DNA of 64,000 nt from Pseudomonas lurida (GCF_002563895.1 NZ_PDJB01000001.1:5129501-5193500); one strand, 5' to 3'. Positions 33,501 to 43,838 are shown, numbered from the stretch's first letter. Notes: generated by a model from the sequence alone, not told the origin. Numbers and translations are program-made.

Positions 33501-33797
33501 CTGCTTCTGCAGGTAGAGACCCCGTGGGCCGGCCAGGAAAGCCGTACCCTGGAGGACATACTGCCCTGCAAGGGGATGTTCACGTTGCAACGGTCCCGCG
33601 GGCCGACCCAACTGGTTCATCGCGCCAACGACAACGCCATCGTGTCTACTGCCATCAACACCGATGGCGGCCGCTACTTCATTGAACGCCCGTCCTGGCC
33701 AGCGATCAGCGGCAAGCGTTTCAAAAGCATGATCAAGCTGGTCAAGGCCGTGCAAGCCATGGGGCTGACCCTCGCCGACTGGAGCCAACCACTCTAA
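30507..33797 (+). CDS. Putative large toxin: DUF6543/dermonecrotic-toxin-like N-terminus with a TIKI/EreA/ChaN-like domain
   Basis: A 1096-residue protein without a signal peptide. An N-terminal region (about 1-340, containing 'AGRQIIYVPGDDEAFHTCET') resembles the dermonecrotic toxin domain DUF6543 of Pseudomonas. A hydrophobic helical pair follows (about 365-435, 'LRAFGPLSLLGWPIALPVIG'). Module A (about 470-545) is next, then a linker and a possible helical membrane-targeting stretch (about 735-765). The EreA/TIKI/ChaN-like domain (about 775-985) keeps G791-E-N-H794, E821 ('LYMEHLL') and G941-E-T-H944. A second copy of the module (about 1015-1090) ends the protein. 'AGGAGCGAG' precedes the ATG. 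It stands alone between treR and guaA. No secretion, chaperone or immunity gene is adjacent. Family calls are from memory of motifs; the toxin role is inferred. Confidence 0.6.
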   Translation: MPLTTIPLPNASDRDQLKATAATLIRACPELHAEARLVAREILGRYGLPTTDPETVYYHRFNSAQSNSNTFTGWEHRNEQPHASLTLVQLVIHRFLVTDQDNADLLDVNGGFYSAGPEHQNFDQTNEVRLHGNEVLNDLWRINFSERYHRTLDAFWADFSEDFRSLAKCNFLNKAVLARDKRQLSDADFHTVIKATCSPLTWPVSLAALRSKTPTDAGLKVCKLSIADYVAIDILCIGDPAGRQIIYVPGDDEAFHTCETPRDLHWWALIRMNDKASRTALLMHFQLSDRQAINDEITPLMNRMVGAWGKADYNQVNRRCRVIQGDAFSALRDSTREALLAEAEISLTSNGQMRQQLWLGYLTAGLRAFGPLSLLGWPIALPVIGASLSAMGLNIDKAANAKTSAERKDAVIGAVLAGINTLFNLPLLKEIGPLAELDADAEAAEMAHYRETAQPAESPPPEQTPGQTPQQLRSLLWHNGMFVFEQAEDGLVILHHTRTGAIVRHSIERTASGAFFIDAQAWPLLKGARYNSLAALARALEEQGLQRVNVGPALSQVSEATGTSTSGLDQPLTPGQNNGAVQIPEAWQLNEILEGATPMAETGKFRCIYQLNSDPPNAILKKDAAYAVRYEDDINGAGNWAIIDPANPNASEGSLPVRLNAQGEWELAPKLALKGGMLRSVFNRTAPVTALPASAYDIPPNLRPLLREAALTPGNPALHEDYGDLDLLGSGAANPYDDFKTVRQQLYQDAVNDYANIVLPPRPHLPALAADANAETIVSTLLQEARGIVIGENHAGIGSKQWLIENMPLLARQGVKTLYMEHLLTDFHQTALHAFARSGEMPEALEQYLAGLDTGHSTDPLKRYTFLEVVKAARQNRIQVQAIDCMASYRLEGFEPVAPQGVNVVETLDDPRVKMMNFYARSIINTDQAVRGVHKWVALVGETHANTFEGVPGLSEREEAVGVRVEDVAQGESEGIIVDPGRTGIELIPHRAYSLKSDLLLQVETPWAGQESRTLEDILPCKGMFTLQRSRGPTQLVHRANDNAIVSTAINTDGGRYFIERPSWPAISGKRFKSMIKLVKAVQAMGLTLADWSQPL

Positions 33798-33810
33798 TCT
33801 GCCGCTACAA

Positions 33811-33843
33811 AAAATGCCGCAAGCCTTCACAGGCTTGCGGCAT
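33811..33843. terminator. Terminator between the toxin-like gene and guaA
   Basis: A 13-bp perfect stem ATGCCGCAAGCCT (33814-33826) pairs with AGGCTTGCGGCAT (33831-33843) around TCAC. On the minus strand it is followed by TTTTTTG, so it chiefly ends guaA transcription. It may also stop the convergent toxin-like gene. Confidence 0.85.
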
Positions 33844-33891
33844 CGTTCAGACCAACCCGTGAGTACTCAGTAGCGAGCGCTCAACAGGGGA

Positions 33892-35469
33892 TCATTCCCA
33901 CTCAATCGTCGCCGGCGGCTTGCTCGACACGTCATACGTAACGCGCGAAATGCCTTCGATCTCATTGATGATACGGCCGCTGACGGTTTCCAGCAGTTCG
34001 TACGGCAGGTGTGCCCAACGAGCGGTCATGAAGTCGATGGTCTCTACGGCACGCAGGGCCACGACCCATGCGTAACGACGGCCATCGCCTACGACGCCTA
34101 CGGATTTCACCGGCTGGAACACCACGAATGCCTGGCTGACTTTGTGGTACCAGTCGGCCTTGCGCAGTTCTTCGATGAAGATGTGGTCGGCGCGACGCAG
34201 CAGGTCGGCGTATTCCTTCTTCACTTCACCGAGGATCCGCACGCCCAGGCCAGGGCCCGGGAACGGGTGACGGTAGACCATGTCGTACGGCAGGCCGAGT
34301 TCCAGGCCCAGACGGCGGACTTCGTCCTTGAACAGTTCGCGCAGCGGCTCTACCAGCTTGAGGTTCATTTCCTCAGGCAGGCCACCCACGTTGTGGTGGG
34401 ACTTGATCACGTGGGCCTTGCCGCTCTTGGCGCCGGCCGACTCGATCACGTCAGGGTAGATGGTGCCCTGGGCGAGGAACTTGATGTTGTCCAGTTTGTT
34501 GGACTGCGCATCGAAGACGTCGATGAAGGTGCGACCGATGATCTTGCGCTTCTTCTCCGGGTCGGACTCGCCGGCCAGGTTGTTGAGGAACTGGTCCTCG
34601 GCGTTGGCGCGGATCACCTTGACTCCCATGTTCTCGGCAAACATGGCCATCACTTGCTCGCCTTCGTGCAGGCGCAGCAGGCCGTTGTCGACGAAGACGC
34701 AGGTCAGTTGGTCGCCGATGGCTTTGTGCAGCAGCGCAGCAACCACGGAGGAGTCAACACCGCCGGACAGGCCGAGCAATACGTTGTCGGTGCCGACCTG
34801 GGCGCGCACCTGGGCGATGGCGTCTTCGGCGATCTTCGACGGGGTCCACAGGGCTTCACACTCGCAGATGTCGAGGATGAAGCGCGACAGGATGCGGCCG
34901 CCTTGCTTGGTGTGGGTCACTTCCGGGTGGAACTGCACGCCGTAGTAACGACGCTCGTCGCTGAACATGCCGGCAATCGGGCAGCTCGGGGTGCTGGCCA
35001 GGATGTGGAAGTCTTCCGGCATCTTGGTGACCTTGTCACCGTGGCTCATCCACACGTCGAGGCCGAACAGGCCGTCGGCGTCGATGTGGTCTTCGATGCC
35101 GTCCAGCAGGCGGCTCTTGCCGACCACGTCTACACGGGCATAACCGAATTCACGCAGCTCGGAACCTTCAACCTTGCCGCCCAGTTGCTCGGCCATGGTC
35201 TGCATGCCGTAGCAGATACCGAAGACCGGTACGCCCAGGTCGAATACGGCTTGCGGGCAGCGCGGGCTGTTGGCTTCGTGCACGGACTCTGGACCACCGG
35301 CGAGGATGACGCCTTTCGGTGCGAATTCGCGGATCGCTTCGTCGTCCATGTCGAACGGATGCAGTTCGCAGTACACGCCGATTTCACGCACGCGGCGGGC
35401 GATCAGCTGGGTGTACTGGGAACCGAAATCGAGGATCAGGATGCGGTGGGCGTGAATGTCGAGGGCCAT
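33892..35469 (-). CDS. guaA: GMP synthase (glutamine-hydrolysing)
   Basis: GuaA aminates XMP to GMP. The 525-residue protein has the class I glutaminase domain (1-200) with catalytic C86 ('GICYGMQT') and the H181/E183 pair ('FHPEVTHT'), the ATP pyrophosphatase domain with its P-loop 'LSGGVDSSV' (about 234-241), and the C-terminal dimerisation domain ending in 'PPATIEWE'. It is second in the guaBA operon, 81 bases after guaB. A GC hairpin in that gap may attenuate or stabilise transcripts. Confidence 0.98.
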   Translation of the reverse strand: MALDIHAHRILILDFGSQYTQLIARRVREIGVYCELHPFDMDDEAIREFAPKGVILAGGPESVHEANSPRCPQAVFDLGVPVFGICYGMQTMAEQLGGKVEGSELREFGYARVDVVGKSRLLDGIEDHIDADGLFGLDVWMSHGDKVTKMPEDFHILASTPSCPIAGMFSDERRYYGVQFHPEVTHTKQGGRILSRFILDICECEALWTPSKIAEDAIAQVRAQVGTDNVLLGLSGGVDSSVVAALLHKAIGDQLTCVFVDNGLLRLHEGEQVMAMFAENMGVKVIRANAEDQFLNNLAGESDPEKKRKIIGRTFIDVFDAQSNKLDNIKFLAQGTIYPDVIESAGAKSGKAHVIKSHHNVGGLPEEMNLKLVEPLRELFKDEVRRLGLELGLPYDMVYRHPFPGPGLGVRILGEVKKEYADLLRRADHIFIEELRKADWYHKVSQAFVVFQPVKSVGVVGDGRRYAWVVALRAVETIDFMTARWAHLPYELLETVSGRIINEIEGISRVTYDVSSKPPATIEWE

Positions 35470-35503
35470 GAAGTCAGTCTCGTCTAATGAATCAGAAACA
35501 ACT

Positions 35504-35525
35504 CGGGGCTGAAAGAACAGCCCCG
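35504..35525 (-). terminator. Hairpin in the guaB-guaA gap
   Basis: CGGGGCT (35504-35510) pairs with AGCCCCG (35519-35525). On the minus strand it is followed by only a broken T tract (AGTTGTTTCTG), so partial termination or mRNA stabilisation is more likely than a full stop. Confidence 0.55.
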
Positions 35526-35550
35526 GTTACTTAACGTTTTGCTGGAAGCC

Positions 35551-37673
<2,123 letters not shown>

Positions 37674-37700
37674 GGGAGTCCTGCGGTGTGGCGTCTGACG

Positions 37701-37769
37701 CCATCGCGGGCAAGCCCGGCTCCCACACTGGATGCGATCAACTGTGGGAGCCGGGCTTGCCCGCGATGG
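37701..37769. repeat. REP pair with a perfect 27-bp inverted repeat
   Basis: CCATCGCGGGCAAGCCCGGC (start of the arm 37701-37727) is matched exactly by its inverse in 37743-37769, separated by a 15-base spacer. This is the best preserved REP pair in the window. It lies between the zinc-ribbon gene and the TSUP transporter. Confidence 0.93.
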
Positions 37770-37809
37770 GGCCCTGAAGGCTGGCAGCTTAATCCCTGCC
37801 CCACACAGG

Positions 37810-38577
37810 TCAAGTACTCAAGTACCGTCCAATCAACGCAATGCCACTGGCAAGGACCAGCCAGGTCACCAACCGCACAAACGCCTCGCGCGACATGCGC
37901 ATCGTCAGCCTGCGCCCACACCACAGCCCCAGGGCCATCGCCGGCAACAGGCACAGCGCCAACATCAGCAGCGGCAGATCCGCATACACCCCGGCCACCA
38001 GGAACAGGCTCAGGCGCACCACCGTGCTGCAACTGATCAGCGCGCTTTGCGTGGCACGCGCAGCGTCCTTGGGCAGGCGGCTGTTCAGGTAGATCGCATA
38101 CAGAAAGCCACCACTGCCAAACAGCGCTCCAAACAACCCGCCAACGGTGCCCATGGGAATAGACCAAGCGGCCGCCAGCTGCGTCGGCCGCGCTTTCACC
38201 GCCAAGCTGTAAAGCGCGTAGGCACTGATAAACAGCCCCATCAACAGCAGCAGCAGATCCGAGTGCAGATTGAGCAAAAACACCACGCCGAGTGTGCAGC
38301 CAATCGCCATGCATGGCAGCAATCGCAGCAGTTCCGGTTTGTTGACGTCGTGCCGAGACTGGAGCAGGTTGCCAAATGCCGCGACAAAATCCAGCAATAC
38401 CAGCAGCGGGATAAGCTTCGACAGCGGCATGAACAGAATCAGGATCGGCCCCGCGACCAGCGCAGTGCCGAAACCGGCGATGCCAAACACGATGTAGGCC
38501 ACCACCACGCCCACGCCGATCACCAGCCAATCCGCACCACCAAACGACCACTGACTCATCAGCTCAACCGGGCCCAT
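37810..38577 (-). CDS. TSUP/TauE-SafE family transporter
   Basis: A 255-residue membrane protein with eight or so helices and the TSUP repeat pattern: 'GIAGFGTALVAGPILILFMP' near residue 30 and 'GGLFGALFGSGGFLYAIYL' near residue 145. Family members export sulfite, sulfoacetate or related organic anions; the substrate here is unknown. I chose ATG 38577 because AAGGAA lies seven bases upstream; an ATG at 38616 would add 13 residues. It is divergent from a LysR regulator across about 100 bases, so that regulator probably controls it. Confidence 0.87.
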   Translation of the reverse strand: MGPVELMSQWSFGGADWLVIGVGVVVAYIVFGIAGFGTALVAGPILILFMPLSKLIPLLVLLDFVAAFGNLLQSRHDVNKPELLRLLPCMAIGCTLGVVFLLNLHSDLLLLLMGLFISAYALYSLAVKARPTQLAAAWSIPMGTVGGLFGALFGSGGFLYAIYLNSRLPKDAARATQSALISCSTVVRLSLFLVAGVYADLPLLMLALCLLPAMALGLWCGRRLTMRMSREAFVRLVTWLVLASGIALIGRYLST

Positions 38578-38676
38578 GGGTAATTCCTTGTTAGAGGTAG
38601 CCATCACTTTAGCCATCGGCGAGGGATGCGACTAATATCTTCAAAGCCCCCTACCCAGCTCGAAAAGGCATGACGT

Positions 38677-39567
38677 GTGATCTCTACCCGCCAACTGCGC
38701 TACTTCGTCGAAATCGTCGACAGCGGCAGTTTCAGTGCCGCCGCAGAGCGCCTGTTCGTGGCGCAATCAGCCCTCAGCCGGCAGATAAAGGCGCTGGAAA
38801 CCCAGCTGCAGACCCCGTTGTTCGAACGCACCGCACGCCAACCGCGCCTCACCGCTGCTGGCGAGGCCTTCTGCCCGCGCGCCCGCAACCTGCTGGCTGA
38901 GTTACTCAAGGCCAGCGAGATGGCGACCCAGGTGGGCAATGGCGAACTCGGCACACTGCGCCTGAGCCATTCGAGCACTGTGCCGATGAGCGGATTGTTG
39001 CTGCAAGGCATCAGTACCTGGCTGGAGCGTTGCCCGGGGGTGTCGATGGACATCGCCAAACTGTCCTCCGAAGCGCAGCTGGAAGACATCGCCGACGGTC
39101 GCCTGGACGTCGGGTTGCTGCGCTTGCCGGTGTTGCGCCAGCGCGAGGGCGTGCGGGTGGTGCCTTTGTACAGCGAGCCACTGCTGCTGGCCGTTCCCCC
39201 GAACCATGCGTTGGTACGCAGTCAGGCGCCCATCCAGCTGGAGCAGTTGCAGGACGAAGCGTTTATCTCGATTCCCCACCCCCAGCGTGGCGGCCTGAGT
39301 TATCTGTCAGCCGAGTTGTGCATGCGTGCGGGATTCTTTCCCAAGGCCGCGCGCGTGAGGTCACGCAAGACCACCCAACTGCAGTTGATCCAGGCCGGCT
39401 TCGGTATTGCCTTGTTACCAAAATCCATGCGGGACATTGCCCCGGCCAACGTGCACTTTTTACCCCTGGCTGACCCGGACTGCCTCAGCACCGTGGCCCT
39501 GGCCTGCGCGCAGGCGCCGAGCGCACTGGTGGAGCAATTCTGCCAAACCTTGCGCGAATGCCTATAA
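38677..39567 (+). CDS. LysR-type transcriptional regulator
   Basis: A 296-residue LysR protein: winged helix-turn-helix in residues 1-60 ('SGSFSAAAERLFVAQSALSRQ') and a substrate-binding effector domain in about 90-290. It starts at a GTG, with AAAAGG about six bases upstream. Divergent from the TSUP transporter, the classic arrangement for regulator and target. TAGCC...GACTA near 38611-38635 is a loose candidate site. The effector is unknown. It ends 10 bases before xseA, which may read through from it. Confidence 0.9.
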   Translation: MISTRQLRYFVEIVDSGSFSAAAERLFVAQSALSRQIKALETQLQTPLFERTARQPRLTAAGEAFCPRARNLLAELLKASEMATQVGNGELGTLRLSHSSTVPMSGLLLQGISTWLERCPGVSMDIAKLSSEAQLEDIADGRLDVGLLRLPVLRQREGVRVVPLYSEPLLLAVPPNHALVRSQAPIQLEQLQDEAFISIPHPQRGGLSYLSAELCMRAGFFPKAARVRSRKTTQLQLIQAGFGIALLPKSMRDIAPANVHFLPLADPDCLSTVALACAQAPSALVEQFCQTLRECL

Positions 39568-39577
39568 ACTGCCGCCC

Positions 39578-40957
39578 ATGATTAAAGATCCTTTTGCCCG
39601 CCTGGGCCTGGACCGCGAAGTCCTGACTGTCAGCCAGCTCAACGGCCGCGCGCGGGTGTTGCTGGAAGACGTGTTCACCAATATCTGGGTCGAAGGCGAG
39701 ATCTCCAACCTCGCTCGCCCGGCTTCCGGCCATGTGTACTTCACCCTCAAGGACAGCGGCGCGCAGGTGCGTTGCGCACTGTTTCGCAATAACGCCGCAC
39801 GCGTGCGCCAAGCGCTGAAAGATGGCCTGGCAGTGAAAGTACGCGGCAAGGTCTCGCTGTTCGAAGGCCGTGGCGACTACCAGTTGATCCTCGATACCGT
39901 GGAGCCGGCCGGCGATGGGGCGTTGCGCCTGGCCTTCGATGCATTGAAGGAAAAGCTCAGCGCCGAAGGCCTGTTCAGCGCCGAGCGCAAAGTACCGCTG
40001 CCGGCGCACCCACGGCGCATTGGTATCATCAGCTCACCGACGGGCGCGGTGATCCGCGACATCATCAGCGTGTTCCGCCGTCGGGCGCCGAACATTGAAC
40101 TGACACTGATCCCCACGGCCGTGCAAGGCCGCGAAGCAATCCCCCAGATCGTGCGCGCGTTGAAGCTGGCGGATGCGCGCGGCTTCGATGCGCTGATCCT
40201 GGCCCGCGGCGGCGGCTCCCTGGAAGACCTCTGGTGCTTCAACGAAGAAGCCGTGGCGCGTGCGGTGGATGCCTGCATCACACCGATCGTCAGTGCCGTC
40301 GGCCATGAAACCGATGTATCGATCAGTGACTTCGTGGCGGACGTACGCGCCCCTACCCCCTCTGCCGCGGCCGAATTGCTTGCGCCAGATGCCAGCCACC
40401 TGGTGCGCCAGGTCGAAAACCTGCACCGCCGCCTGGTGATGCTGATGCGCAACCGCCTGAGCCACGACCGCCTGCGCCTGGAAGGCATGGCCCGGCGCTT
40501 GCGTCATCCCGGTGAACGCCTGCGCCAACAGGCCCAGCGCCTGGATGACCTGGACATGCGCTTGCGCCGCGCATTCGAGCGCAGCCTCAACACTCGGCGC
40601 GAACGCCTGATCCGTCTCGAAACCCGCCTGGCCGGCCAACACCCGGGGCGCCAGCTCGCCCTGCTACGTCAACGCCTGGACAGCCTCGCCGAACGCCTGC
40701 CCCGGGCCATGCGCGAAGGCCTCAAGGCGCGGCGCCTGCAGTTGCAAAGCCAGGTGCAGACGCTCCACGTGGTCAGCCCGCTGGCAACCCTGGGCCGTGG
40801 CTACAGCATCTTGCTGGACGAGCGCGGCCAGGCGATTCGAAACGCCGCACAGACCCACACCGGCCAGCGCCTGACCGCGCGCCTCGGTGAAGGCCAATTG
40901 CAAGTGCGGGTGGAAGACAACCACCTGACACCCGTCACCCTTTCGTTATTGGATTGA
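39578..40957 (+). CDS. xseA: Exodeoxyribonuclease VII large subunit
   Basis: XseA is the catalytic subunit of ExoVII, which degrades single-stranded DNA from both ends. The 459-residue protein has the N-terminal OB-fold ('LLEDVFTNIWVEGEISNLARP' region, 20-110), the catalytic domain (about 130-320, with 'RIGIISSPTGAVIRDI' and 'ILARGGGSLEDLW'), and a long basic coiled-coil region after 330 that binds XseB. The start 'MIKDPFARLG' at 39578 gives the usual length. The small subunit gene xseB is not in this window, as is normal. Confidence 0.96.
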   Translation: MIKDPFARLGLDREVLTVSQLNGRARVLLEDVFTNIWVEGEISNLARPASGHVYFTLKDSGAQVRCALFRNNAARVRQALKDGLAVKVRGKVSLFEGRGDYQLILDTVEPAGDGALRLAFDALKEKLSAEGLFSAERKVPLPAHPRRIGIISSPTGAVIRDIISVFRRRAPNIELTLIPTAVQGREAIPQIVRALKLADARGFDALILARGGGSLEDLWCFNEEAVARAVDACITPIVSAVGHETDVSISDFVADVRAPTPSAAAELLAPDASHLVRQVENLHRRLVMLMRNRLSHDRLRLEGMARRLRHPGERLRQQAQRLDDLDMRLRRAFERSLNTRRERLIRLETRLAGQHPGRQLALLRQRLDSLAERLPRAMREGLKARRLQLQSQVQTLHVVSPLATLGRGYSILLDERGQAIRNAAQTHTGQRLTARLGEGQLQVRVEDNHLTPVTLSLLD

Positions 40958-40960
40958 TTG

Positions 40961-41782
40961 ATGCCACGTCTCTTTAGCCTGCTGATGTTGTTTTGCCTCG
41001 CCTTCAACGCCCACGCCGACAGCTACATCACCCGCACCTTGAACAAACCGGTGCCGGGTGGCGTTGCCGTCGTCGAGCTGGGTCCCGCAGCGGCGGCCCC
41101 GAAAGCCACCTATCAGGGCAAGCCGGTGCTGGTGGTGAAAGAGGCCGACAACTGGCTGGCGATTGTCGGTATTCCGTTGACGGTCAAGCCAGGCAACGAA
41201 CGCATCAGCAGCGGCGGTCGTAACCTGCCGTTTATCGTCGGTTACAAAAAGTACCCGGAACAACGCATTACCCTGAAAAACAAAAGCCAAGTGAACCCCG
41301 ACCCGGCGCAACTCAAGCGCATCGAGGCCGAGCTGGCGGTGCAAATCAAGGCCTACCGCAGTTTCAGCCCGAACCTGCCGAGCAATCTGGTGCTGGACAA
41401 GCCGGTGAACGGGCCGCTGTCGAGCAAGTTTGGCGTGCGTCGCTTCTTCAACGGTGAAGAGCGCAACCCCCACTCGGGCCTGGACTTCGCCGTACCGGCC
41501 GGTACCCCGATCAAGACCCCGGCGAACGGTAAGGTGATTCTGGTCGGCAACTACTTCTTCAACGGCAACACCGTGTTCGTCGACCATGGCCAAGGCTTCA
41601 TCAGCATGTTCTGCCACATGTCGAAGATCGACGTGAAAGTCGGCCAGCAACTGGCGCGCGGTGCCGTGGTGGGCAAGGTCGGTTCGACGGGCCGTGCGAC
41701 CGGGCCGCACATGCACTGGAACGTCAGCCTGAACGACGCGAGGGTGGACCCGGCGATCTTTATCGGCGCGTTCCAACCCTGA
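40961..41782 (+). CDS. Periplasmic M23 family metallopeptidase (murein endopeptidase)
   Basis: A 273-residue exported protein with signal peptide 'MPRLFSLLMLFCLAFNAHA'. Residues 20-130 form a beta-rich N-terminal domain, and 145-265 the lysostaphin-type M23 domain with the zinc ligands in order: H171 and D175 ('HSGLDFA') and H252 in 'GPHMHWNV', plus H219. It likely cuts peptidoglycan peptide crosslinks. The ATG at 40961 is three bases after the xseA stop, implying coupling with xseA. A stable hairpin follows at 41791-41818. Confidence 0.9.
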   Translation: MPRLFSLLMLFCLAFNAHADSYITRTLNKPVPGGVAVVELGPAAAAPKATYQGKPVLVVKEADNWLAIVGIPLTVKPGNERISSGGRNLPFIVGYKKYPEQRITLKNKSQVNPDPAQLKRIEAELAVQIKAYRSFSPNLPSNLVLDKPVNGPLSSKFGVRRFFNGEERNPHSGLDFAVPAGTPIKTPANGKVILVGNYFFNGNTVFVDHGQGFISMFCHMSKIDVKVGQQLARGAVVGKVGSTGRATGPHMHWNVSLNDARVDPAIFIGAFQP

Positions 41783-41790
41783 ATCGTTCA

Positions 41791-41818
41791 ATTGCGCGCC
41801 CGATAACGGGCGCGCAAT
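41791..41818. terminator. Strong hairpin after the M23 peptidase
   Basis: ATTGCGCGCCCG (41791-41802) pairs perfectly with CGGGCGCGCAAT (41807-41818) around ATAA. It lies nine bases after the stop codon. No T tract follows on the plus strand, so it may act as a stabiliser or a rho-assisted end. Confidence 0.6.
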
Positions 41819-41869
41819 TAAAACCAGACCCAGCCTCATATAAGGGCATAAAATCTCGTTTCCCACGCC

Positions 41870-41894
41870 GAGAGAAGAACTTCTCTCAATTTTT
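41870..41894 (+). terminator. Terminator-like hairpin upstream of the leuA leader
   Basis: GAGAGAA / TTCTCTC (within 41870-41887, loop GAAC) is followed by AATTTTT (41888-41894). It precedes the leader-peptide promoter and probably isolates leuA from xseA-peptidase transcription. Confidence 0.6.
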
Positions 41895-41903
41895 CTCGAC
41901 TGC

Positions 41904-41932
41904 TTGCCATCTTTCACCCCTGCGGTTAGGGT
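41904..41932 (+). promoter_or_regulatory. leuA: Candidate leuA promoter
   Basis: TTGCCA (41904-41909) and TAGGGT (41927-41932) with a 17-base spacer. A start site seven or eight bases downstream coincides with the ATG of the leader peptide at 41940, so the transcript may be leaderless. Confidence 0.5.
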
Positions 41933-41939
41933 TGAGCTT

Positions 41940-42017
41940 ATGAAAACCTCTCACACCCTCATTCAGCTCCGCCAGCACCGCAGCCTGTGCCTAGTCAGCG
42001 CACGACTGCCAGGCTGA
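41940..42017 (+). CDS. Putative leucine-biosynthesis leader peptide (25 residues)
   Basis: A short frame with ATG and TGA, 89 bases before leuA. The peptide contains five leucines in its last 19 residues, including 'RSLCLVSARLPG', with a CTA codon (rare in GC-rich Pseudomonas genes) in the CTG-TGC-CTA run. This resembles attenuator peptides of amino acid operons. Downstream, CTGCC (42027 on) can pair with GGCAG (42069 on), and GGCCG can pair with CGGCC just before leuA. No clear T-rich terminator is present, so the attenuation mechanism is uncertain. The peptide may be translated from a leaderless mRNA. Confidence 0.6.
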   Translation: MKTSHTLIQLRQHRSLCLVSARLPG

Positions 42018-42106
42018 ATCGATCTGCCTCGTCTTGACGTTTTATCCCTAAAAACAGTTCTACGGCAGGCCGCCTTTTCTCGGCCCCTACAACAAAGGAT
42101 TTCCCG

Positions 42107-43786
42107 ATGAGCATGCTCAAAGACCCGTCTTCGAAGTACCGCGCGTTCCCGACCATCGATATCCCGGACCGCACCTGGCCATCGAAGACCATCACCGAAG
42201 CGCCGATCTGGTGCAGTTCCGACCTGCGTGATGGTAACCAGTCGCTGATCGAGCCGATGGACGCCGTGAAAAAGCTGCGCTTCTGGAAGACCCTGGTCGC
42301 CGTTGGCGTGAAGGAAATCGAAGCCTCGTTCCCGGCAGCCTCGCAAACCGACTTTGACTTCGTGCGTACCCTGATCGAAGACAACCACATCCCCGAGGAC
42401 ACCACCATCCAGGTGCTGACCCAGGGCCGTGAAGACCTGATCGCACGCACATTCGAATCCCTGCGCGGCGCCAAAAAGGCCATCGTGCACCTGTACAACG
42501 CCACGTCGCCGTCCTTCCGCCGTATCGTGTTCAACCAGGACAAGGAAGGCATCAAGGCCATCGCAGTCAACGCGGCCAAGCTGTTCGTCAAATATGCCGC
42601 CCAACAGCCGGAAACCCAGTGGACCTTCGAATACTCCCCTGAGACCTTCAGCGCCACCGAGCTGGAGTTCGCCAAGGAAGTGTGCGATGCGGTGATCGAG
42701 GTGTGGAACCCGACGCCCGAGCACAAGATGATCCTCAACCTGCCGGCCACCGTGGAATGCGCCACGCCAAACATCTATGCCGACCAGATCGAGTGGTTCG
42801 GTCGTCATATCAACCGCCGTGACAGCGTGATCATCAGCCTGCACACCCACAACGACCGTGGCACCGGCGTGGCCGCCACCGAGCTGGGCCTGATGGCCGG
42901 CGCCGACCGTGTCGAAGGCTGCCTGTTCGGTAATGGCGAGCGCACCGGTAACGTCGACCTGGTGACCGTCGCGCTGAATATGTACACCCAGGGCCTTGAC
43001 CCGCAGCTGGATTTCTCCGACATCGATGGCGTGCGCAAAGTCGTCGAGGAGTGCAACCAGATTCAGGTCCACCCGCGTCATCCATACGTCGGTGACCTGG
43101 TTCACACGGCGTTCTCCGGCTCGCACCAGGACGCCATCCGCAAGGGCTTCTCCCAGCAGAAAGACGATGCGCTGTGGGAAGTGCCGTACTTGCCGATCGA
43201 CCCGGCCGACATTGGCCGCAGCTACGAAGCGGTAATTCGCGTGAACAGCCAGTCGGGCAAAGGCGGCATCGCCTACCTGCTGGAGCAGGAATACGACATC
43301 AGCTTGCCGCGCCGCATGCAGATCGAGTTCAGCCAAGTGGTACAGGCTGAAACCGACCGCGTCGGCCTGGAGATGACCGCACCGCAGATCTACGCCTTGC
43401 TGCAGCGTGAATACCTGCAAGCCAATACCCCGTACGCGTTGGTCAGCCATCGCCTGCAGGAAGAGAACGGCAACAGCTTTGTCGAGGTGGAAGTCTCGGG
43501 CAAGGGCCAGGGCGAAACCAACCTGCACTGGAAAGGTAAAGGCAACGGCGCGTTGGAAGCGCTGGTGGCGGGCCTGCCGATTGGCGTGGAGATCATGGAC
43601 TACAACGAACATGCGATCGGTGCAGGCACCCACGCCAAGGCAGCGGCCTACATCGAACTGCGTGTAAACGGCGAGCGCCCGGTGCATGGCGTGGGTATTG
43701 ATGAAAACATCACCACGGCCAGCTTCAAGGCGCTGTTCAGTGCGCTGAACCGCTCGTTGAGCCAGCAGGAAGCGAAGGCAGCGTAA
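42107..43786 (+). CDS. leuA: 2-isopropylmalate synthase
   Basis: LeuA condenses 2-ketoisovalerate and acetyl-CoA, the first step of leucine synthesis, and is usually feedback-inhibited by leucine. The 559-residue protein is the long (type 2) form: HMGL-like TIM barrel (about 30-300) with '[14 protein letters not shown]' at the start and the metal/catalytic '[15 protein letters not shown]'. A linker follows, then the C-terminal LeuA allosteric dimer domain (about 430-555). 'AAAGGA' lies upstream of the ATG. The 89 bases before it follow a leader-peptide frame. A strong terminator ends the gene. Confidence 0.97.
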   Translation: MSMLKDPSSKYRAFPTIDIPDRTWPSKTITEAPIWCSSDLRDGNQSLIEPMDAVKKLRFWKTLVAVGVKEIEASFPAASQTDFDFVRTLIEDNHIPEDTTIQVLTQGREDLIARTFESLRGAKKAIVHLYNATSPSFRRIVFNQDKEGIKAIAVNAAKLFVKYAAQQPETQWTFEYSPETFSATELEFAKEVCDAVIEVWNPTPEHKMILNLPATVECATPNIYADQIEWFGRHINRRDSVIISLHTHNDRGTGVAATELGLMAGADRVEGCLFGNGERTGNVDLVTVALNMYTQGLDPQLDFSDIDGVRKVVEECNQIQVHPRHPYVGDLVHTAFSGSHQDAIRKGFSQQKDDALWEVPYLPIDPADIGRSYEAVIRVNSQSGKGGIAYLLEQEYDISLPRRMQIEFSQVVQAETDRVGLEMTAPQIYALLQREYLQANTPYALVSHRLQEENGNSFVEVEVSGKGQGETNLHWKGKGNGALEALVAGLPIGVEIMDYNEHAIGAGTHAKAAAYIELRVNGERPVHGVGIDENITTASFKALFSALNRSLSQQEAKAA

Positions 43787-43804
43787 AACGCCTGCTTAAA
43801 TGCG

Positions 43805-43838
43805 AAGGCCCCTGGGTGTGAATCCAGGGGCCTTTTTT
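43805..43838 (+). terminator. Rho-independent terminator of leuA
   Basis: GGCCCCTGG (43807-43815) pairs with CCAGGGGCC (43824-43832), followed by TTTTTTGC. Eighteen bases after the stop codon. Confidence 0.93.

Noticed and set aside
34009..35487. Long plus-strand frame opposite guaA (492 codons), and similar frames opposite purT, der, hscA, iscS and treC
   Set aside because: Same shadow effect over well-supported genes; none shows a plausible family motif.
41791..41818. Hairpin after the M23 peptidase as part of a leuA riboswitch
   Set aside because: It lies before the terminator-like hairpin at 41870 and before the candidate leuA promoter, so it belongs to the upstream transcript.
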